Of a stretch of DNA of 64,000 nt, positions 1 to 8,071 are shown piece by piece. Each line of letters opens with the position of its first letter. Position 1 is the first letter of the stretch. Source of the DNA: an uncultured Acidobacteriaceae bacterium (lineage in GTDB: Bacteria; Acidobacteriota; Terriglobia; Terriglobales; Acidobacteriaceae); contig CAIWFH010000205.1 in NCBI GenBank assembly GCA_903911925.1, forward strand, positions 18,267-82,266, written 5' to 3'. The notes beneath the pieces were generated by a model. That model did not search any database, was not told where the DNA came from, and saw only the letters and a list, made by a program, of their open reading frames with translations. The position numbers and the translations under genes were made by a program.

Positions 1-1
1 C

Positions 2-688
2 CAGCACAGGCGTCCCCTGGTGCTCATGAAGGTGGCCATGTCCTTCGATGGCCGCATTGCGCCGCCTCCAGGCCACCAGGCCCCGCGGCAGCCCTACTGG
101 ATCACCGGCGAAGCCGCCCGCGCCGCCGTGCAGACCCTGCGCTGGCAAGCCGATGCCGCCATGGTCGGCGTCGACACCGTATTGGCTGACGACCCCATGC
201 TCACCGACCGCAGCGGCCTGCGCCGCCGCCGCTCGCTGCAGCGCCTGGTCCTCGATTCCGCCTTGCGCATGCCCCTCGATTGCAAATTGGTCGCCACCGC
301 CCAGAACGACGTCATCATCTTCACCGTCTCCAAAGACCAAGCCCGCATCAACGAACTGCGCACCCGCGGCGTCCGCATCGAGGCGCTTCCGGCCGACGGC
401 GGTCGCGTGCCTTTGGGCAGAGTGCTCGACAAACTCGGCGAAGAAGGCATCCTCAACCTGCTCACCGAAACCGGCACCCGCCTCAACACTGCCCTGTTGG
501 CCGCCGGACTGGTAGACCGCATCCACCTCTTCGTCTCCCCGCAGATCATGGGCTCCGACGCCGTCCCGGCCTTCCGCGGCATGGCAGATTTCGTCCACAT
601 GGCCGAAGTCGAAGTCGAACGCTACGGCAACGATCTGGGCCTCTGTTCGCTGTTGAAAGACCCCTGGCCAGGGGCAACCGGGTTGTAG
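2..688 (+). CDS. ribD: RibD reductase domain, 5' end outside window
   Basis: C-terminal reductase domain of the bifunctional riboflavin biosynthesis protein RibD, which reduces the ribosyl side chain of the deaminated pyrimidine intermediate in the cytoplasm. The frame is open from base 2 without a start, so the N-terminal zinc deaminase domain must lie outside the window. The visible part opens with RPLVLMKVAMSFDGRIA, the usual entry to the reductase fold, followed by GVDTVLADDPMLT and LTETGTRLNTALLAAGLVD. It stops with TAG at 686-688. Riboflavin synthase follows 1.5 kb downstream on the same strand, with two unrelated genes between, so this is a loose rib grouping rather than a compact operon. 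Confidence 0.93.
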   Translation, partial: QHRRPLVLMKVAMSFDGRIAPPPGHQAPRQPYWITGEAARAAVQTLRWQADAAMVGVDTVLADDPMLTDRSGLRRRRSLQRLVLDSALRMPLDCKLVATAQNDVIIFTVSKDQARINELRTRGVRIEALPADGGRVPLGRVLDKLGEEGILNLLTETGTRLNTALLAAGLVDRIHLFVSPQIMGSDAVPAFRGMADFVHMAEVEVERYGNDLGLCSLLKDPWPGATGL

Positions 689-742
689 GGACCCGCACGC
701 CTCCAGCTGATCAGTTCGCCTTCCGAATTGATGATTGTCCGG

Positions 743-769
743 TTGACTTCCTCTATAGCGCTATATAAT
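743..769 (+). promoter_or_regulatory. Candidate sigma-70 promoter
   Basis: TTGACT at 743-748 and TATAAT at 764-769 lie 50 to 76 bases upstream of the lipoprotein start at 819, in an AT-rich patch. The spacer is 15 bases, shorter than the usual 17, so the assignment is tentative. Confidence 0.45.
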
Positions 770-818
770 CAGGGCGATTCGCACGCAAGCCGCTTCCCCG
801 TTTCCCAAAGAGGCTTAC

Positions 819-1499
819 ATGCAGCGACATTCACTCCTCTTGTCGTCCCTACGGATTTCGATGCTCGTTGTGTGCCCGCTGGTTCTCACGGTTGCATGTT
901 CCGCGCAGACCTCAGACATTGCATTGGAATCGACGCGCGTTAGATTGGCCATCCTGCAGCGTTGCGTCGGTTCAGCCAACGACGATTTGCGCGAGTTGAG
1001 CCAGGGCCTCCTTGTGGGATGGGATTACGGAGGCAGCGCGGGAAAGAACTATGCCGGTAGTCCGCCTCCCCCGTCAAATGCCTATCTCGACAGCATCGAC
1101 CGGGACACCAAGGCGTGCCTCTTTGCCTCAAAGATCAAAGATAAAGAGCGAAAGCAGATGATCCTCCAGGCTGTCAGCGACGACATCGCGATCAAGGCCC
1201 GGGACTGCCGTAAATTCGGGATGGGCCGCATGATTTCAGTCCGCGTATTTACCCTGGGGGGCGCCAATGCAGAAGACGGGTGGGAAGTCTTTTACAAGTG
1301 GAATTGCTCCAGTGATTTTCAACCTGGAGAGATGCGAGCCTCCAGGCTGACCAGTCCCGCGGTTGTCCAACTTCCTCCCGGTACGTACACAATTCGAGCG
1401 CAAAAGAAAATCTCGGATACTCAAATCCTCAGCGCCGGGCCGTCCCGAACCGTGGTTGGCTTGGAACCAAGCATCGACATTCAACTCTCAATCCAATGA
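819..1499 (+). CDS. Putative secreted lipoprotein, unknown function
   Basis: A 226-residue protein that I do not recognise. The N-terminus has a hydrophobic stretch ending in LTVAC (Cys27), which fits a lipoprotein signal peptide with lipidation of Cys27. The C-terminus contains VVQLPPGTYTIRAQKK, a pattern seen in PEGA-like or carboxypeptidase-regulatory-like beta domains of surface proteins. The middle carries two paired cysteines but no known motif. It overlaps the following membrane protein by four bases (ATGA), so the two are probably translationally coupled and work together at the envelope. The role itself is unknown. Confidence 0.7.
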   Translation: MQRHSLLLSSLRISMLVVCPLVLTVACSAQTSDIALESTRVRLAILQRCVGSANDDLRELSQGLLVGWDYGGSAGKNYAGSPPPPSNAYLDSIDRDTKACLFASKIKDKERKQMILQAVSDDIAIKARDCRKFGMGRMISVRVFTLGGANAEDGWEVFYKWNCSSDFQPGEMRASRLTSPAVVQLPPGTYTIRAQKKISDTQILSAGPSRTVVGLEPSIDIQLSIQ

Positions 1500-2152
1500 A
1501 TCAGGCGGCAATGCCAATGGCTCTCGAGGAGAAATCGCGAATCAAGGTGTTCGCCAACTTTTTCAAGAGCTACATGTGCGTCTCCACGGTCGTTGCAGCG
1601 TCGATCCCAATTCCAGTTGCCAGTCTAAAGCTGATACCTGTCTACTCCCAGCAACGGGGATTTCTTACTGTTTACGCATCGCTATTCTGTTTTCTGTTGC
1701 TGGCGTTTGTGTTTTCTGTGCGACATCGCCTCGCCCCGCGCATGTTCTCTCGCGGATTTCTCGGTTCGTTGATTGCCGCATTGCCCCTCGTATTCATAAT
1801 CGGAACCATGGCCTGCATCCTGGCCTATCATTCGCTCCTGCTGCAATCGGTCACCGAGCTTCGCAATCTGGGCTTGATGGCCACCACAAGTGACTTGTTA
1901 AACAAGATGGACTCTACCGAGATCCCTTACGGCCTGGAACTGGCGGCATGTTATATGGGCATATTCCTCTTTGCGGAAGCAGCTTTTGTCCTGATGGCCA
2001 TTCGGGAATACCTTCAGGATGTGCTGCATCTTGACGAATGCCAACTACTGCTCGGAACTCCGAATTTTGCCGTGGAAGTGAAAACGCCATCGACAGCCAT
2101 CTTGCCAGTTCAAAACCTCCGCGCGAGCGAAGAGACCGCTGCAAAGCCATAA
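1496..2152 (+). CDS. Four-helix membrane protein, unknown function
   Basis: A 218-residue integral membrane protein with about four hydrophobic segments (roughly residues 27-50, 56-75, 87-111 and 142-168) and a soluble C-terminal tail of about 45 residues. No family was recognised. Its start codon overlaps the stop of the upstream putative lipoprotein, which points to a two-gene operon encoding an envelope pair. Riboflavin synthase starts 84 bases downstream and could be co-transcribed, but nothing links the functions. Confidence 0.68.
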   Translation: MNQAAMPMALEEKSRIKVFANFFKSYMCVSTVVAASIPIPVASLKLIPVYSQQRGFLTVYASLFCFLLLAFVFSVRHRLAPRMFSRGFLGSLIAALPLVFIIGTMACILAYHSLLLQSVTELRNLGLMATTSDLLNKMDSTEIPYGLELAACYMGIFLFAEAAFVLMAIREYLQDVLHLDECQLLLGTPNFAVEVKTPSTAILPVQNLRASEETAAKP

Positions 2153-2236
2153 TCCGGCCCCCGCCGGCTGAGCAAGCACCGGCGCCCACTCCCCCGTTCT
2201 CCAATCCATGGTCTTTGATCTCTGTAAAATGGAACC

Positions 2237-2911
2237 ATGTTTACCGGCATCATCGAACAAACTGGCACATTGATCGGCCTCGAAAGCCGCGGCGGCGTCC
2301 ACCGCATCACCGTTGAAGCCGCAGGCCTCGCCGGCCGCCTCCGCGAAGGCGACTCGCTCGGCGTCTCCGGCGTCTGCCTCACGGCGCTCGACGTGGACCC
2401 CACCCTCTTTCACGCCGACCTGGCACAGGAAACGCTCGACAAAACCTCGCTCGGCGCGCTGGTGCCCGGCTCCAAGGTCAACCTGGAACTGCCCACCGCC
2501 GCCGGCAGCCCTCTGGGCGGCCATATCGTGCAGGGCCACGTGGACGGCTGCGGGATGCTCGCCTCGCTTGAACCCGTCATCTCCCGCTCCGACCCTGCCT
2601 TCGACATCCAGACCACCGATTGGACCCTAAAGGTTTCTGTCTCCGAAAATGTCCGTCCCTGGATGGTCCACAAGGGTTCGGTGGCTGTTGAGGGAATCAG
2701 TCTGACCATTGCCGACTTCGACGGCGAGGCAATCACCATCGCCATTCTTCCCCTCACATACTGGCGCACCAACCTGCACACCCTCAGCGCAGGCGCGCCG
2801 GTAAACGTGGAAGCCGACGTGCTGGTCAAGCTGGCCCATGCGCAACTGCTGGCTGAAAGGAAACCTTCGTTCGACCTGTCCGAAGCCTGGCTCGTGGCCA
2901 GCGGCTTCTGA
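2237..2911 (+). CDS. ribE: Riboflavin synthase alpha chain
   Basis: Riboflavin synthase, which converts two 6,7-dimethyl-8-ribityllumazine molecules into riboflavin and a pyrimidine. The 224-residue length is normal for this family. The start MFTGIIEQTG is the family signature, and the two lumazine-binding barrels are visible as internal homology: GDSLGVSGVCLTAL in the first half and GSVAVEGISLTIADF in the second, with GGHIVQGHVDG at the junction. It is the second riboflavin gene in the window after ribD. No FMN riboswitch was seen immediately upstream; one could lie before ribD, outside the window. Confidence 0.96.
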   Translation: MFTGIIEQTGTLIGLESRGGVHRITVEAAGLAGRLREGDSLGVSGVCLTALDVDPTLFHADLAQETLDKTSLGALVPGSKVNLELPTAAGSPLGGHIVQGHVDGCGMLASLEPVISRSDPAFDIQTTDWTLKVSVSENVRPWMVHKGSVAVEGISLTIADFDGEAITIAILPLTYWRTNLHTLSAGAPVNVEADVLVKLAHAQLLAERKPSFDLSEAWLVASGF

Positions 2912-3366
2912 CGGAGGCTGTGATCGAGGCCAATGCGACTGTGGGGAGCCATTCTTGATACGGATCACCGGCTTGTTCGGGACCCGTGTCACTGCTGGAC
3001 CCGAGTCCGGCAAGCCAAGCGGCCGAAGTCCTTTGAATCGTTGGCGCAGCCCCGTTCCCTCCTGAATAGAAGCGCGTGAGATTCAACATATCTTCCACGG
3101 GTTTGCTGTTCCGGATCGAGCGCGAATTTGTATTATCAAATTTCATGTTTCTTTTATGAATACGATTTTGCGGCTATCCGCTTCCATTTTTAGAGTTCAT
3201 CAAACGAAGGATTGCCAGTCGTATTTTCGAGGGGCTAGTATTCAGGCAGTTCAACCGGGCCAGCTCTTCCAGGCCCGGCCATTCGCCACTATGCAGTTGT
3301 TCCCGAGTCCACAGAGCTTCACCAACCGGCGCCCCTAAACGACGCCCGCAGACGGAGTGTTTCGTC
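2912..3366. other. Intergenic region upstream of the GvpL/F-family gene
   Basis: About 455 bases without a convincing gene. The stretch around 3110-3240 is more AT-rich than its surroundings. A 7-bp hairpin (CCGGGCC at 3255-3261 with GGCCCGG at 3272-3278) lies near the middle. A ribosome binding site GGAG sits just before the ATG at 3367. The short open frame at 3156-3338 has no coding character that I can support. Confidence 0.5.
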
Positions 3367-4185
3367 ATGGCATGGTATGCCTACTGCATCGGTGAAAAGC
3401 AAGCATTCCCGGAGTTAGCCCGTCATCGTAAACCTGTTCCGATGGAATCTCTCGTCGGCGTCAGCGGCAACCAGGTATTTCTCTATCCGGCCAGCGATTT
3501 GGCCGTCATCGTGAGCGAACACAACTCCGCAGAAGCCCTGAACCAGAAATCGGGTGTGGATCATGCGCGGGTCATTGCGGGCTGCTTCCAGCATTCAACG
3601 GTTTTGCCGTTCCGATTTGGAACCGTTTTCACCGACGATGAAAGCCTCCGCAAGTCAATCCGCTCAAACCAGCGGCAGTTTCAGAACAACATCGACAAAT
3701 TGAGGGGCAAGACCGAGATGCACCTCAAGATTTTTGTGGATGACTGCTGCAGCCACGCAATCGAAAAGCACCTGCCCGCCGAAGCAGTGGGCCGTGAGTA
3801 CCTGAGCAACCTTCGGGAGAGCGCCAGCCGTCAGCGGGAGCGCCAGACAAGGGCTCGCGCGGTAAGCTTCCAGATGCACCGCTTGTTCATGCCCCTCGAC
3901 GAGGAAGTGAGTTGCCGCCTGACCGAAAGCGGCAAGATGGTTCTCGACGTTGCCCATCTCATTGATCGCAAGTACGTTGAGCGCTACCAGAACAAGTTCT
4001 CAACCACCAGCGCCATGATGCGGGAGTGCCAGATGCAACTCTCCGGCCCGTGGCCGCCGTACCACTTTGTCCACCGCCTCACCCGCCCCGCCCACACACA
4101 CGCGCAACCAGCGGTCGCCGCGCATGATGCTGTGCCGGTCATCTCATCCATCGGGATCGCGGATCAGGTCCCTGTGCTGGCGTAG
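3367..4185 (+). CDS. GvpL/GvpF-family gas vesicle protein (orphan)
   Basis: A 272-residue protein of the GvpL/GvpF family, which in gas-vesicle clusters contributes to vesicle assembly. Family hallmarks are present: YAYCI at the N-terminus, STVLPFRFGTVF at about residues 77-88 and LSGPWPPYHFV at about 225-235. The last 40 residues, rich in His, Ala and Pro, extend past the conserved domain. No gvpA, gvpN, gvpK or other gas-vesicle gene occurs in the window, and the neighbours are ribE and pgsA. The gene is therefore an orphan and may have a role other than flotation. GGAG precedes the ATG at a suitable distance. It converges with pgsA across a strong terminator. Confidence 0.85.
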   Translation: MAWYAYCIGEKQAFPELARHRKPVPMESLVGVSGNQVFLYPASDLAVIVSEHNSAEALNQKSGVDHARVIAGCFQHSTVLPFRFGTVFTDDESLRKSIRSNQRQFQNNIDKLRGKTEMHLKIFVDDCCSHAIEKHLPAEAVGREYLSNLRESASRQRERQTRARAVSFQMHRLFMPLDEEVSCRLTESGKMVLDVAHLIDRKYVERYQNKFSTTSAMMRECQMQLSGPWPPYHFVHRLTRPAHTHAQPAVAAHDAVPVISSIGIADQVPVLA

Positions 4186-4213
4186 GCTCCAAAACCAACC
4201 CATTACCTCGCGC

Positions 4214-4245
4214 AAAAAGCCCCGGCCGCAGCCGGGGCTTTTTGT
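4214..4245. terminator. Bidirectional rho-independent terminator
   Basis: A perfect stem, AAAAAGCCCCGGC paired with GCCGGGGCTTTTT around a CGCA loop, lies between the convergent GvpL/F and pgsA genes. The flanking A and T runs give each strand a hairpin followed by U residues. Confidence 0.93.
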
Positions 4246-4259
4246 TGCTTCTCTGCGCC

Positions 4260-4880
4260 TTAGTGGCGGGTCATCACCGAGGCTTTGCGGCGGTCCTTGC
4301 TGGCATGGTCAATCTCTTTCCAGAAGCCGACAAAGTAGTCGATGGCGGAGATGCTTGAGACCAGCACCGTGAAATAAATCGCGGTTACAGCGAACCATTT
4401 GACGGGAATAATCAGGAAGCCGAACTGCCATTGGTACCACTGGTGAGCCAGGAGCGCCGAAACCACCGATACGATCTGCGTGACGGTTTTCAGCTTGCCC
4501 AGGTCGCTGGCCTGGATCGTAAATCCCTCTGAAGACGCAATCGAACGCAGCCCGGAGACGAGGAACTCGCGACTGATGATGACCACCGCAATCCACACCT
4601 TTACAACGTCCGGGTTGTAAGCTACCAGGGCAATCAGGGCGCCGGTCACCATCACCTTGTCGGCGATGGGGTCAAGCAGCATGCCCATGGTGGTAATCTG
4701 CGCGCGCTTGCGGGCCAGGTAGCCATCCAGACCGTCGGTGATCGAGGCCAGGATGAACAAAACCGATGCCGTGATCTCCGGCGCGCCATGCCCCTGCCAC
4801 GGGAAATGCGGCGTCAGAATCCAAAGCAGCAGCGGGATCATTACAATCCGGCTCATCGTGATGGAGTTGGGCAGATTCAA
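4260..4880 (-). CDS. pgsA: CDP-diacylglycerol-glycerol-3-phosphate 3-phosphatidyltransferase
   Basis: Membrane enzyme making phosphatidylglycerophosphate from CDP-diacylglycerol and glycerol-3-phosphate, the committed step to phosphatidylglycerol and cardiolipin. The CDP-alcohol phosphatidyltransferase signature is complete: D49, D52-G53, A56-R57, G66, D70 and D74. Several hydrophobic helices surround it, and the 206-residue length is typical. The N-terminus MNLPNSITMSRI is characteristic of PgsA. It stands alone, convergent with the GvpL/F gene. Confidence 0.95.
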   Translation of the reverse strand: MNLPNSITMSRIVMIPLLLWILTPHFPWQGHGAPEITASVLFILASITDGLDGYLARKRAQITTMGMLLDPIADKVMVTGALIALVAYNPDVVKVWIAVVIISREFLVSGLRSIASSEGFTIQASDLGKLKTVTQIVSVVSALLAHQWYQWQFGFLIIPVKWFAVTAIYFTVLVSSISAIDYFVGFWKEIDHASKDRRKASVMTRH

Positions 4881-5019
4881 AGGTTTTCAGTAGCGCCGCA
4901 TCAAGGTCAGAGGCTTGGCTCCATTATTGCACCGAAGGAAGGTGCAGTGTTCCTCTCCCACATCTGTCGGCATGAACGCAGCGCAGTGCGACACTCTTAG
5001 CGGTAGCACGAACTCCCGG

Positions 5020-5047
5020 CTGTAGCGCGGACGTCCTCGTCCGCGCT
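5020..5047. repeat. Dispersed palindromic repeat, copy 1 (CTGTAGCGCGGACGTCC type)
   Basis: A 28-base element with near-palindromic core GCGCGGACG/CGTCCGCGC. The reverse complement of 53938-53965 matches it with one difference in 28 bases, and similarity continues into the flanks (CTCCCGG before, AAGCTG and TTTCCA after). It lies between pgsA and the S4-domain gene. Confidence 0.85.
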
Positions 5048-5072
5048 CGGCAAAGCTGGATTTCCAGCAGCC

Positions 5073-5450
5073 TCACATGCCCCGGAACTGGATGATGCGG
5101 CGGCGATCACGCTTGGTGGGCCGCCGCTCTGGCAACGGCGCGAACTCCTGCATTGCCTTGCGCTCCGCGGCAGCTTTCAAACGAGCCTCTTTGCTCGCCT
5201 CGGTTTCGCGGTAAAGCGCCTGCGCCACCGCGGCCGGGCCGCGCATCTGGCTCAGTTCCAGCACTTCCACCCGGAACTCGCCGCCCTCGTTCTTTACCTG
5301 CAGCATGTCGCCTACGCGGACTTCCCGCGCTGGCTTGGCTTGAACGTCATTGGAGTGAATCCGGCCCAGGTCGCAGGCCTTGGATGCCTGCGCGCGCGTC
5401 TTGAAGAACCGCGCCGCCCATAGCCATTTGTCGATTCGTACTGAGGTCAT
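5073..5450 (-). CDS. S4-domain RNA-binding protein (Hsp15-like)
   Basis: A 125-residue basic protein that starts with an S4 RNA-binding domain (RIDKWLWAARFFKTRAQA and VRVGDMLQVK), as in Hsp15, which binds stalled 50S subunits. A positively charged, Lys/Arg-rich C-terminal tail follows. I place the start at the ATG at 5450 because GAGGGG lies just upstream and the S4 domain begins there. An in-frame start at 5552 would add 34 low-quality residues and overlap the upstream gene. The S4 fold is clear; the ribosome-rescue role is inferred from the family. Confidence 0.85.
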   Translation of the reverse strand: MTSVRIDKWLWAARFFKTRAQASKACDLGRIHSNDVQAKPAREVRVGDMLQVKNEGGEFRVEVLELSQMRGPAAVAQALYRETEASKEARLKAAAERKAMQEFAPLPERRPTKRDRRRIIQFRGM

Positions 5451-5508
5451 CGCCCCTCGCCCGCGGAGTTTCTCGCCGTCCCCGGCCGCAGGCGCAGCTG
5501 GGAGCATC

Positions 5509-5802
5509 TTAGGCGGGTGATTCCGTCTTCCAAATATAGAGGAAATCTGCATCGCTCGAAGTGCACACTTCGATGTCGCGCTGACGCGTGGCCCGGTTCA
5601 ACGCCGAGCGGATGTTCTCTTTGGTGTCCGGCAAATCGGCCAGCGGAACCCGCAGGGCCTTGCCCGTTTCAAGTTGGTCGATATCGCTAAGCAACTGCAT
5701 AACAATGTGCTTGTGCTTTCCATCCCTTCCCTTTGGAACGTCGACCTGAAGAATGGATTGGAAGGTCATTTCTGAAGCGCTTACGTCCGAATGAGAGGCC
5801 AT
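5509..5802 (-). CDS. Small conserved-looking hypothetical protein
   Basis: A 97-residue soluble protein starting MASHSDVSASEMTFQSILQ. The ATG at 5802 has AAGGA eight bases upstream; a GTG start at 5844 is possible but weaker. The sequence has charged segments (VPKGRDGKHKHIV, LPDTKENIRSALNRATRQ) and no membrane segment. No family recognised. It is separated from the S4 gene by about 60 bases and may share its transcript. Its upstream region carries unusual inverted repeats. Confidence 0.6.
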   Translation of the reverse strand: MASHSDVSASEMTFQSILQVDVPKGRDGKHKHIVMQLLSDIDQLETGKALRVPLADLPDTKENIRSALNRATRQRDIEVCTSSDADFLYIWKTESPA

Positions 5803-5870
5803 CTCTTCAGTCCTTTCTCGCGCTGTCTCGGCGATCTCGCACACAAATCCTGCGCTTAACGTATGGCTAA

Positions 5871-5943
5871 TTTACCGTAAAGGTAAACATGAACAAAAGA
5901 ATATGCTTTCGTTGCGTAACTTCAAGCAACGAAAAAACATTCT
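5871..5943. promoter_or_regulatory. AT-rich region with two inverted repeats upstream of divergent genes
   Basis: TTTACC-GTAAA-GGTAAA (5871-5887) is a perfect 6-bp inverted repeat and looks like an operator half-site pair. Next to it, 5898-5914 pairs with 5927-5943 over 17 positions with three mismatches, centred on TTTCGTTG and CAACGAAA. The region lies between the hypothetical gene (minus) and the receiver gene (plus). Which gene it controls is unknown. Confidence 0.45.
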
Positions 5944-6130
5944 TTTCGCATTCTTCCTCGGTGCCTTAGCCATGACAGAAACTCCTCTCCGAAATCCTCG
6001 CCGACGCATATCCAACCCTAGTCTTCCCCTGTAAATACAACTTTTAAAAAGATTTGACGGCTATGGGAATGAGTCTCCCCGTAGCTGAACATGGGTGCTA
6101 CGTTGGCTTCCAGCGAGAAGGGAAACACCC

Positions 6131-6640
6131 ATGACCGCGTATTTTCCCACCGCACCGCTTGAAGCAGTGCCGATGAACGGGTCGCTGAAAGACCCTGACC
6201 AGCATCGGCCCGTGGTATTGGTGGTCGACGATAAACCCGTTATCACCTACACGGTTTCGGAGATTCTCGCTCGCAGCAACTTCACCGTCGTAACCGCCTA
6301 CAATGGAGCCGAGGCTCTCGAAATCGCGATGCTCATCCCGCCCGACGTTTTAATTACCGATCAGCTCATGCCGGGAATGGACGGCCTCGATCTGGGTCTC
6401 GCCATTCGCCGTTTGGCGCCTGATTGCGAGGCCATCCTGTCCAGCGCCAGGTTCCTTGCCGCCGAGCACATCCGCCAGGCCAACCTGGCTGGGCTTGATT
6501 TTGTCACCCTCGCCAAGCCTGTGCATCCTTCAAGACTGCTGGCCTGCATCGCAGATCTGCTTGCCGCAAAAGGTTCCCGAAGGCCTGTAATGGATTTGCC
6601 GGGCTCGGCAATGCCTCAGATCAAAGAGAACACCATGTGA
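6131..6640 (+). CDS. Single-domain response regulator
   Basis: A 169-residue protein consisting of a receiver domain preceded by about 25 residues. The acidic pocket VLVVDD (Asp33/Asp34), the phospho-acceptor in LITDQLMPGMDG (Asp77) and LAKPVHPSRLL with the conserved Lys-Pro are all present. No DNA-binding or enzymatic output domain follows, so it probably acts as a phosphate shuttle or by protein contact. No histidine kinase is adjacent. The ATG at 6131 has AGAAGGGA upstream and is preferred to the in-frame ATG at 6095. Confidence 0.88.
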   Translation: MTAYFPTAPLEAVPMNGSLKDPDQHRPVVLVVDDKPVITYTVSEILARSNFTVVTAYNGAEALEIAMLIPPDVLITDQLMPGMDGLDLGLAIRRLAPDCEAILSSARFLAAEHIRQANLAGLDFVTLAKPVHPSRLLACIADLLAAKGSRRPVMDLPGSAMPQIKENTM

Positions 6641-6671
6641 CCTGCCCCTGCGCTGAAAGCCCTCGAAAGCA

Positions 6672-6708
6672 CAACAAGGCCCGTTCCTCAAAGGAACGGG
6701 CCTTGTTG
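6672..6708. terminator. Strong hairpin terminator between convergent genes
   Basis: A perfect 17-bp stem (6672-6688 with 6692-6708) around a 3-base loop, core AAGGCCCGTTCCT. It lies between the response regulator and erpA, which converge. No clean T-run follows, but position and strength fit a shared terminator. Confidence 0.82.
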
Positions 6709-6733
6709 ATGATCCTTGTTTTGGCGCGACCGA

Positions 6734-7105
6734 TTAAACGCTGAACGATGAGCCGCAGCCGCAGGTGCTCTTCACCTGGGGATTGTCAAACTTGAAGCCG
6801 GCGGCCTCGAGGGTCTCGACATAATCCACCGTGCAGCCGTTCAGGTACATCAGCGAGGTGGCGTCCACAAACACCTTCAGGTCGTCAAAACTGAAGACCT
6901 TGTCCATCATGCCGCTTTGGTTCTCAAAGGCCATGGAGTACTGGAAGCCCGAGCAGCCTCCGCCCACCACGCCGATGCGCAGCCCGGCAGGCAGGGGGTC
7001 CTGGGTGGCCATAATCTCGCGCACCTTGGCAATTGCCTGGGGGGTCAGAATGAGGGGCGCCTTCTTTTCGGTTTCCTGTGCGGGTACAGCGGTCGTGGTG
7101 GCCAT
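6734..7105 (-). CDS. erpA: Iron-sulfur cluster insertion protein (ErpA/IscA family)
   Basis: A-type carrier that hands Fe-S clusters to apo-enzymes. The three invariant cysteines are present: Cys51 in GGGCSGFQY and Cys115/Cys117 in STCGCGSSF, with the usual spacing of about 64 residues. The length of 123 residues is normal after a 15-residue polar leader. GGAG lies upstream of the ATG. No isc or suf genes are adjacent, so a standalone ErpA-like carrier is likelier than IscA; the two cannot be separated by eye. Confidence 0.93.
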   Translation of the reverse strand: MATTTAVPAQETEKKAPLILTPQAIAKVREIMATQDPLPAGLRIGVVGGGCSGFQYSMAFENQSGMMDKVFSFDDLKVFVDATSLMYLNGCTVDYVETLEAAGFKFDNPQVKSTCGCGSSFSV

Positions 7106-7454
7106 GAGTTCTCCAGATCCTCGAAATGCGTTCCGTTAGGTTAAATGTACAGTTCCATGGGCCGGGATTCAAGGCCCACGACTGCTTTCATCCAATTTGA
7201 TGCGCCGCCATGCCGCAAAGTCGCAGCAAGGTCCAGGGCAAACCGCTGGCGCTGATGCTCCAGGACCCAAGGCAATGGACTTATAGGCTCCAGATCCCCC
7301 CATGCCGTCAAAGGTGCATCCATTTTTTATCTCCCCAAGGGCATGCTTTCCGAGCTATGATGGTCAACCGTACGGCCACACTTCCGGCGAGACCGTGATT
7401 CTTCTTGACGCATCCGCCGGGATTGGGGGAGCAGAAGAACTGCAGAGGTGGGCT
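7106..7454. other. Intergenic region between divergent genes
   Basis: About 350 bases between erpA (minus) and the small membrane protein (plus). It presumably holds both promoters. I see no RNA gene, repeat or convincing small frame. Confidence 0.4.
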
Positions 7455-7736
7455 ATGACTCAGATTCAGATCATGTGGGCTTGTTGGGGAGTCCTGGTGC
7501 TGATTACGTTCGGCATCTACCTGTATCGCGGAAGGCTCAGCCGCGACGAAGACGACGAGATCTTTCTCGGCGAAGGATTTGAGCACGAACGCGCCGCCCA
7601 GGCTGAGATTGCAGCCAAAGTGGCCAAAATCGAGCCGGTACTCAGAATCTTTATCTGGCTCACCGTGGCGGTGACCGTATTGTTCATCGGCTATTGGCTC
7701 TATGACATGCTGCTCAGCCTCCACCTGATTGGCTGA
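7455..7736 (+). CDS. Small two-helix membrane protein, unknown function
   Basis: A 93-residue protein with membrane helices at about residues 8-25 and 65-85, separated by an acidic, then Ala/Lys-rich soluble loop (SRDEDDEIFLGEGFEHERAA). No family recognised. The ATG at 7455 follows AGAGGTGGG and is preferred to an upstream in-frame ATG at 7302, which would add 51 residues of low coding quality. A strong hairpin lies downstream at 7874. Confidence 0.62.
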   Translation: MTQIQIMWACWGVLVLITFGIYLYRGRLSRDEDDEIFLGEGFEHERAAQAEIAAKVAKIEPVLRIFIWLTVAVTVLFIGYWLYDMLLSLHLIG

Positions 7737-7873
7737 AGAGCCTCGACAATCGGTCGATCTGTAACCCGTTTTGTAACCGGGGACGACTTTGTTCGTGCCG
7801 CAGCTGGCTTGGATTCGACGTCGGGCTTTAGCCCCTGCTGGGGCTGGTGCTTGGTAGATCAGCGATGTCCCAT

Positions 7874-7907
7874 CCTTGAATCCTCCGTCGCAACGGAGGA
7901 TTCAAGG
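7874..7907. terminator. Perfect 15-bp hairpin, possible terminator
   Basis: CCTTGAATCCTCCGT pairs exactly with ACGGAGGATTCAAGG around a CGCA tetraloop. It is 137 bases beyond the stop of the small membrane protein. It lacks a T-run, so it could be a repeat unit rather than a terminator. Confidence 0.55.
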
Positions 7908-8071
7908 ACGGGAAAAGGCCGTCATCCTGAGCGACCGCAGCGAAGCCGGGGTCCCCGGCGACAGGTCTTCGTCGCTGGGGTGGAAAGCGCAGGGAGTCGA
8001 AGGACCTGCATTTGGCAATCTTGCTTCGCCGGCAGGGCACAAAAATCATTACGCAAACCTTAGCTCGCCGC

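Noticed and set aside
94..600. Long minus-strand frame opposite ribD
   Set aside because: It is the antisense shadow of a clear RibD domain, with no ribosome site and low-complexity composition.
2045..2539. Minus-strand frame across the riboflavin synthase start
   Set aside because: It overlaps a confident gene on the other strand and resembles no protein.
3156..3338. 60-residue frame before the GvpL/F gene
   Set aside because: No ribosome site, no similarity, and it ends in a GC-rich hairpin region.
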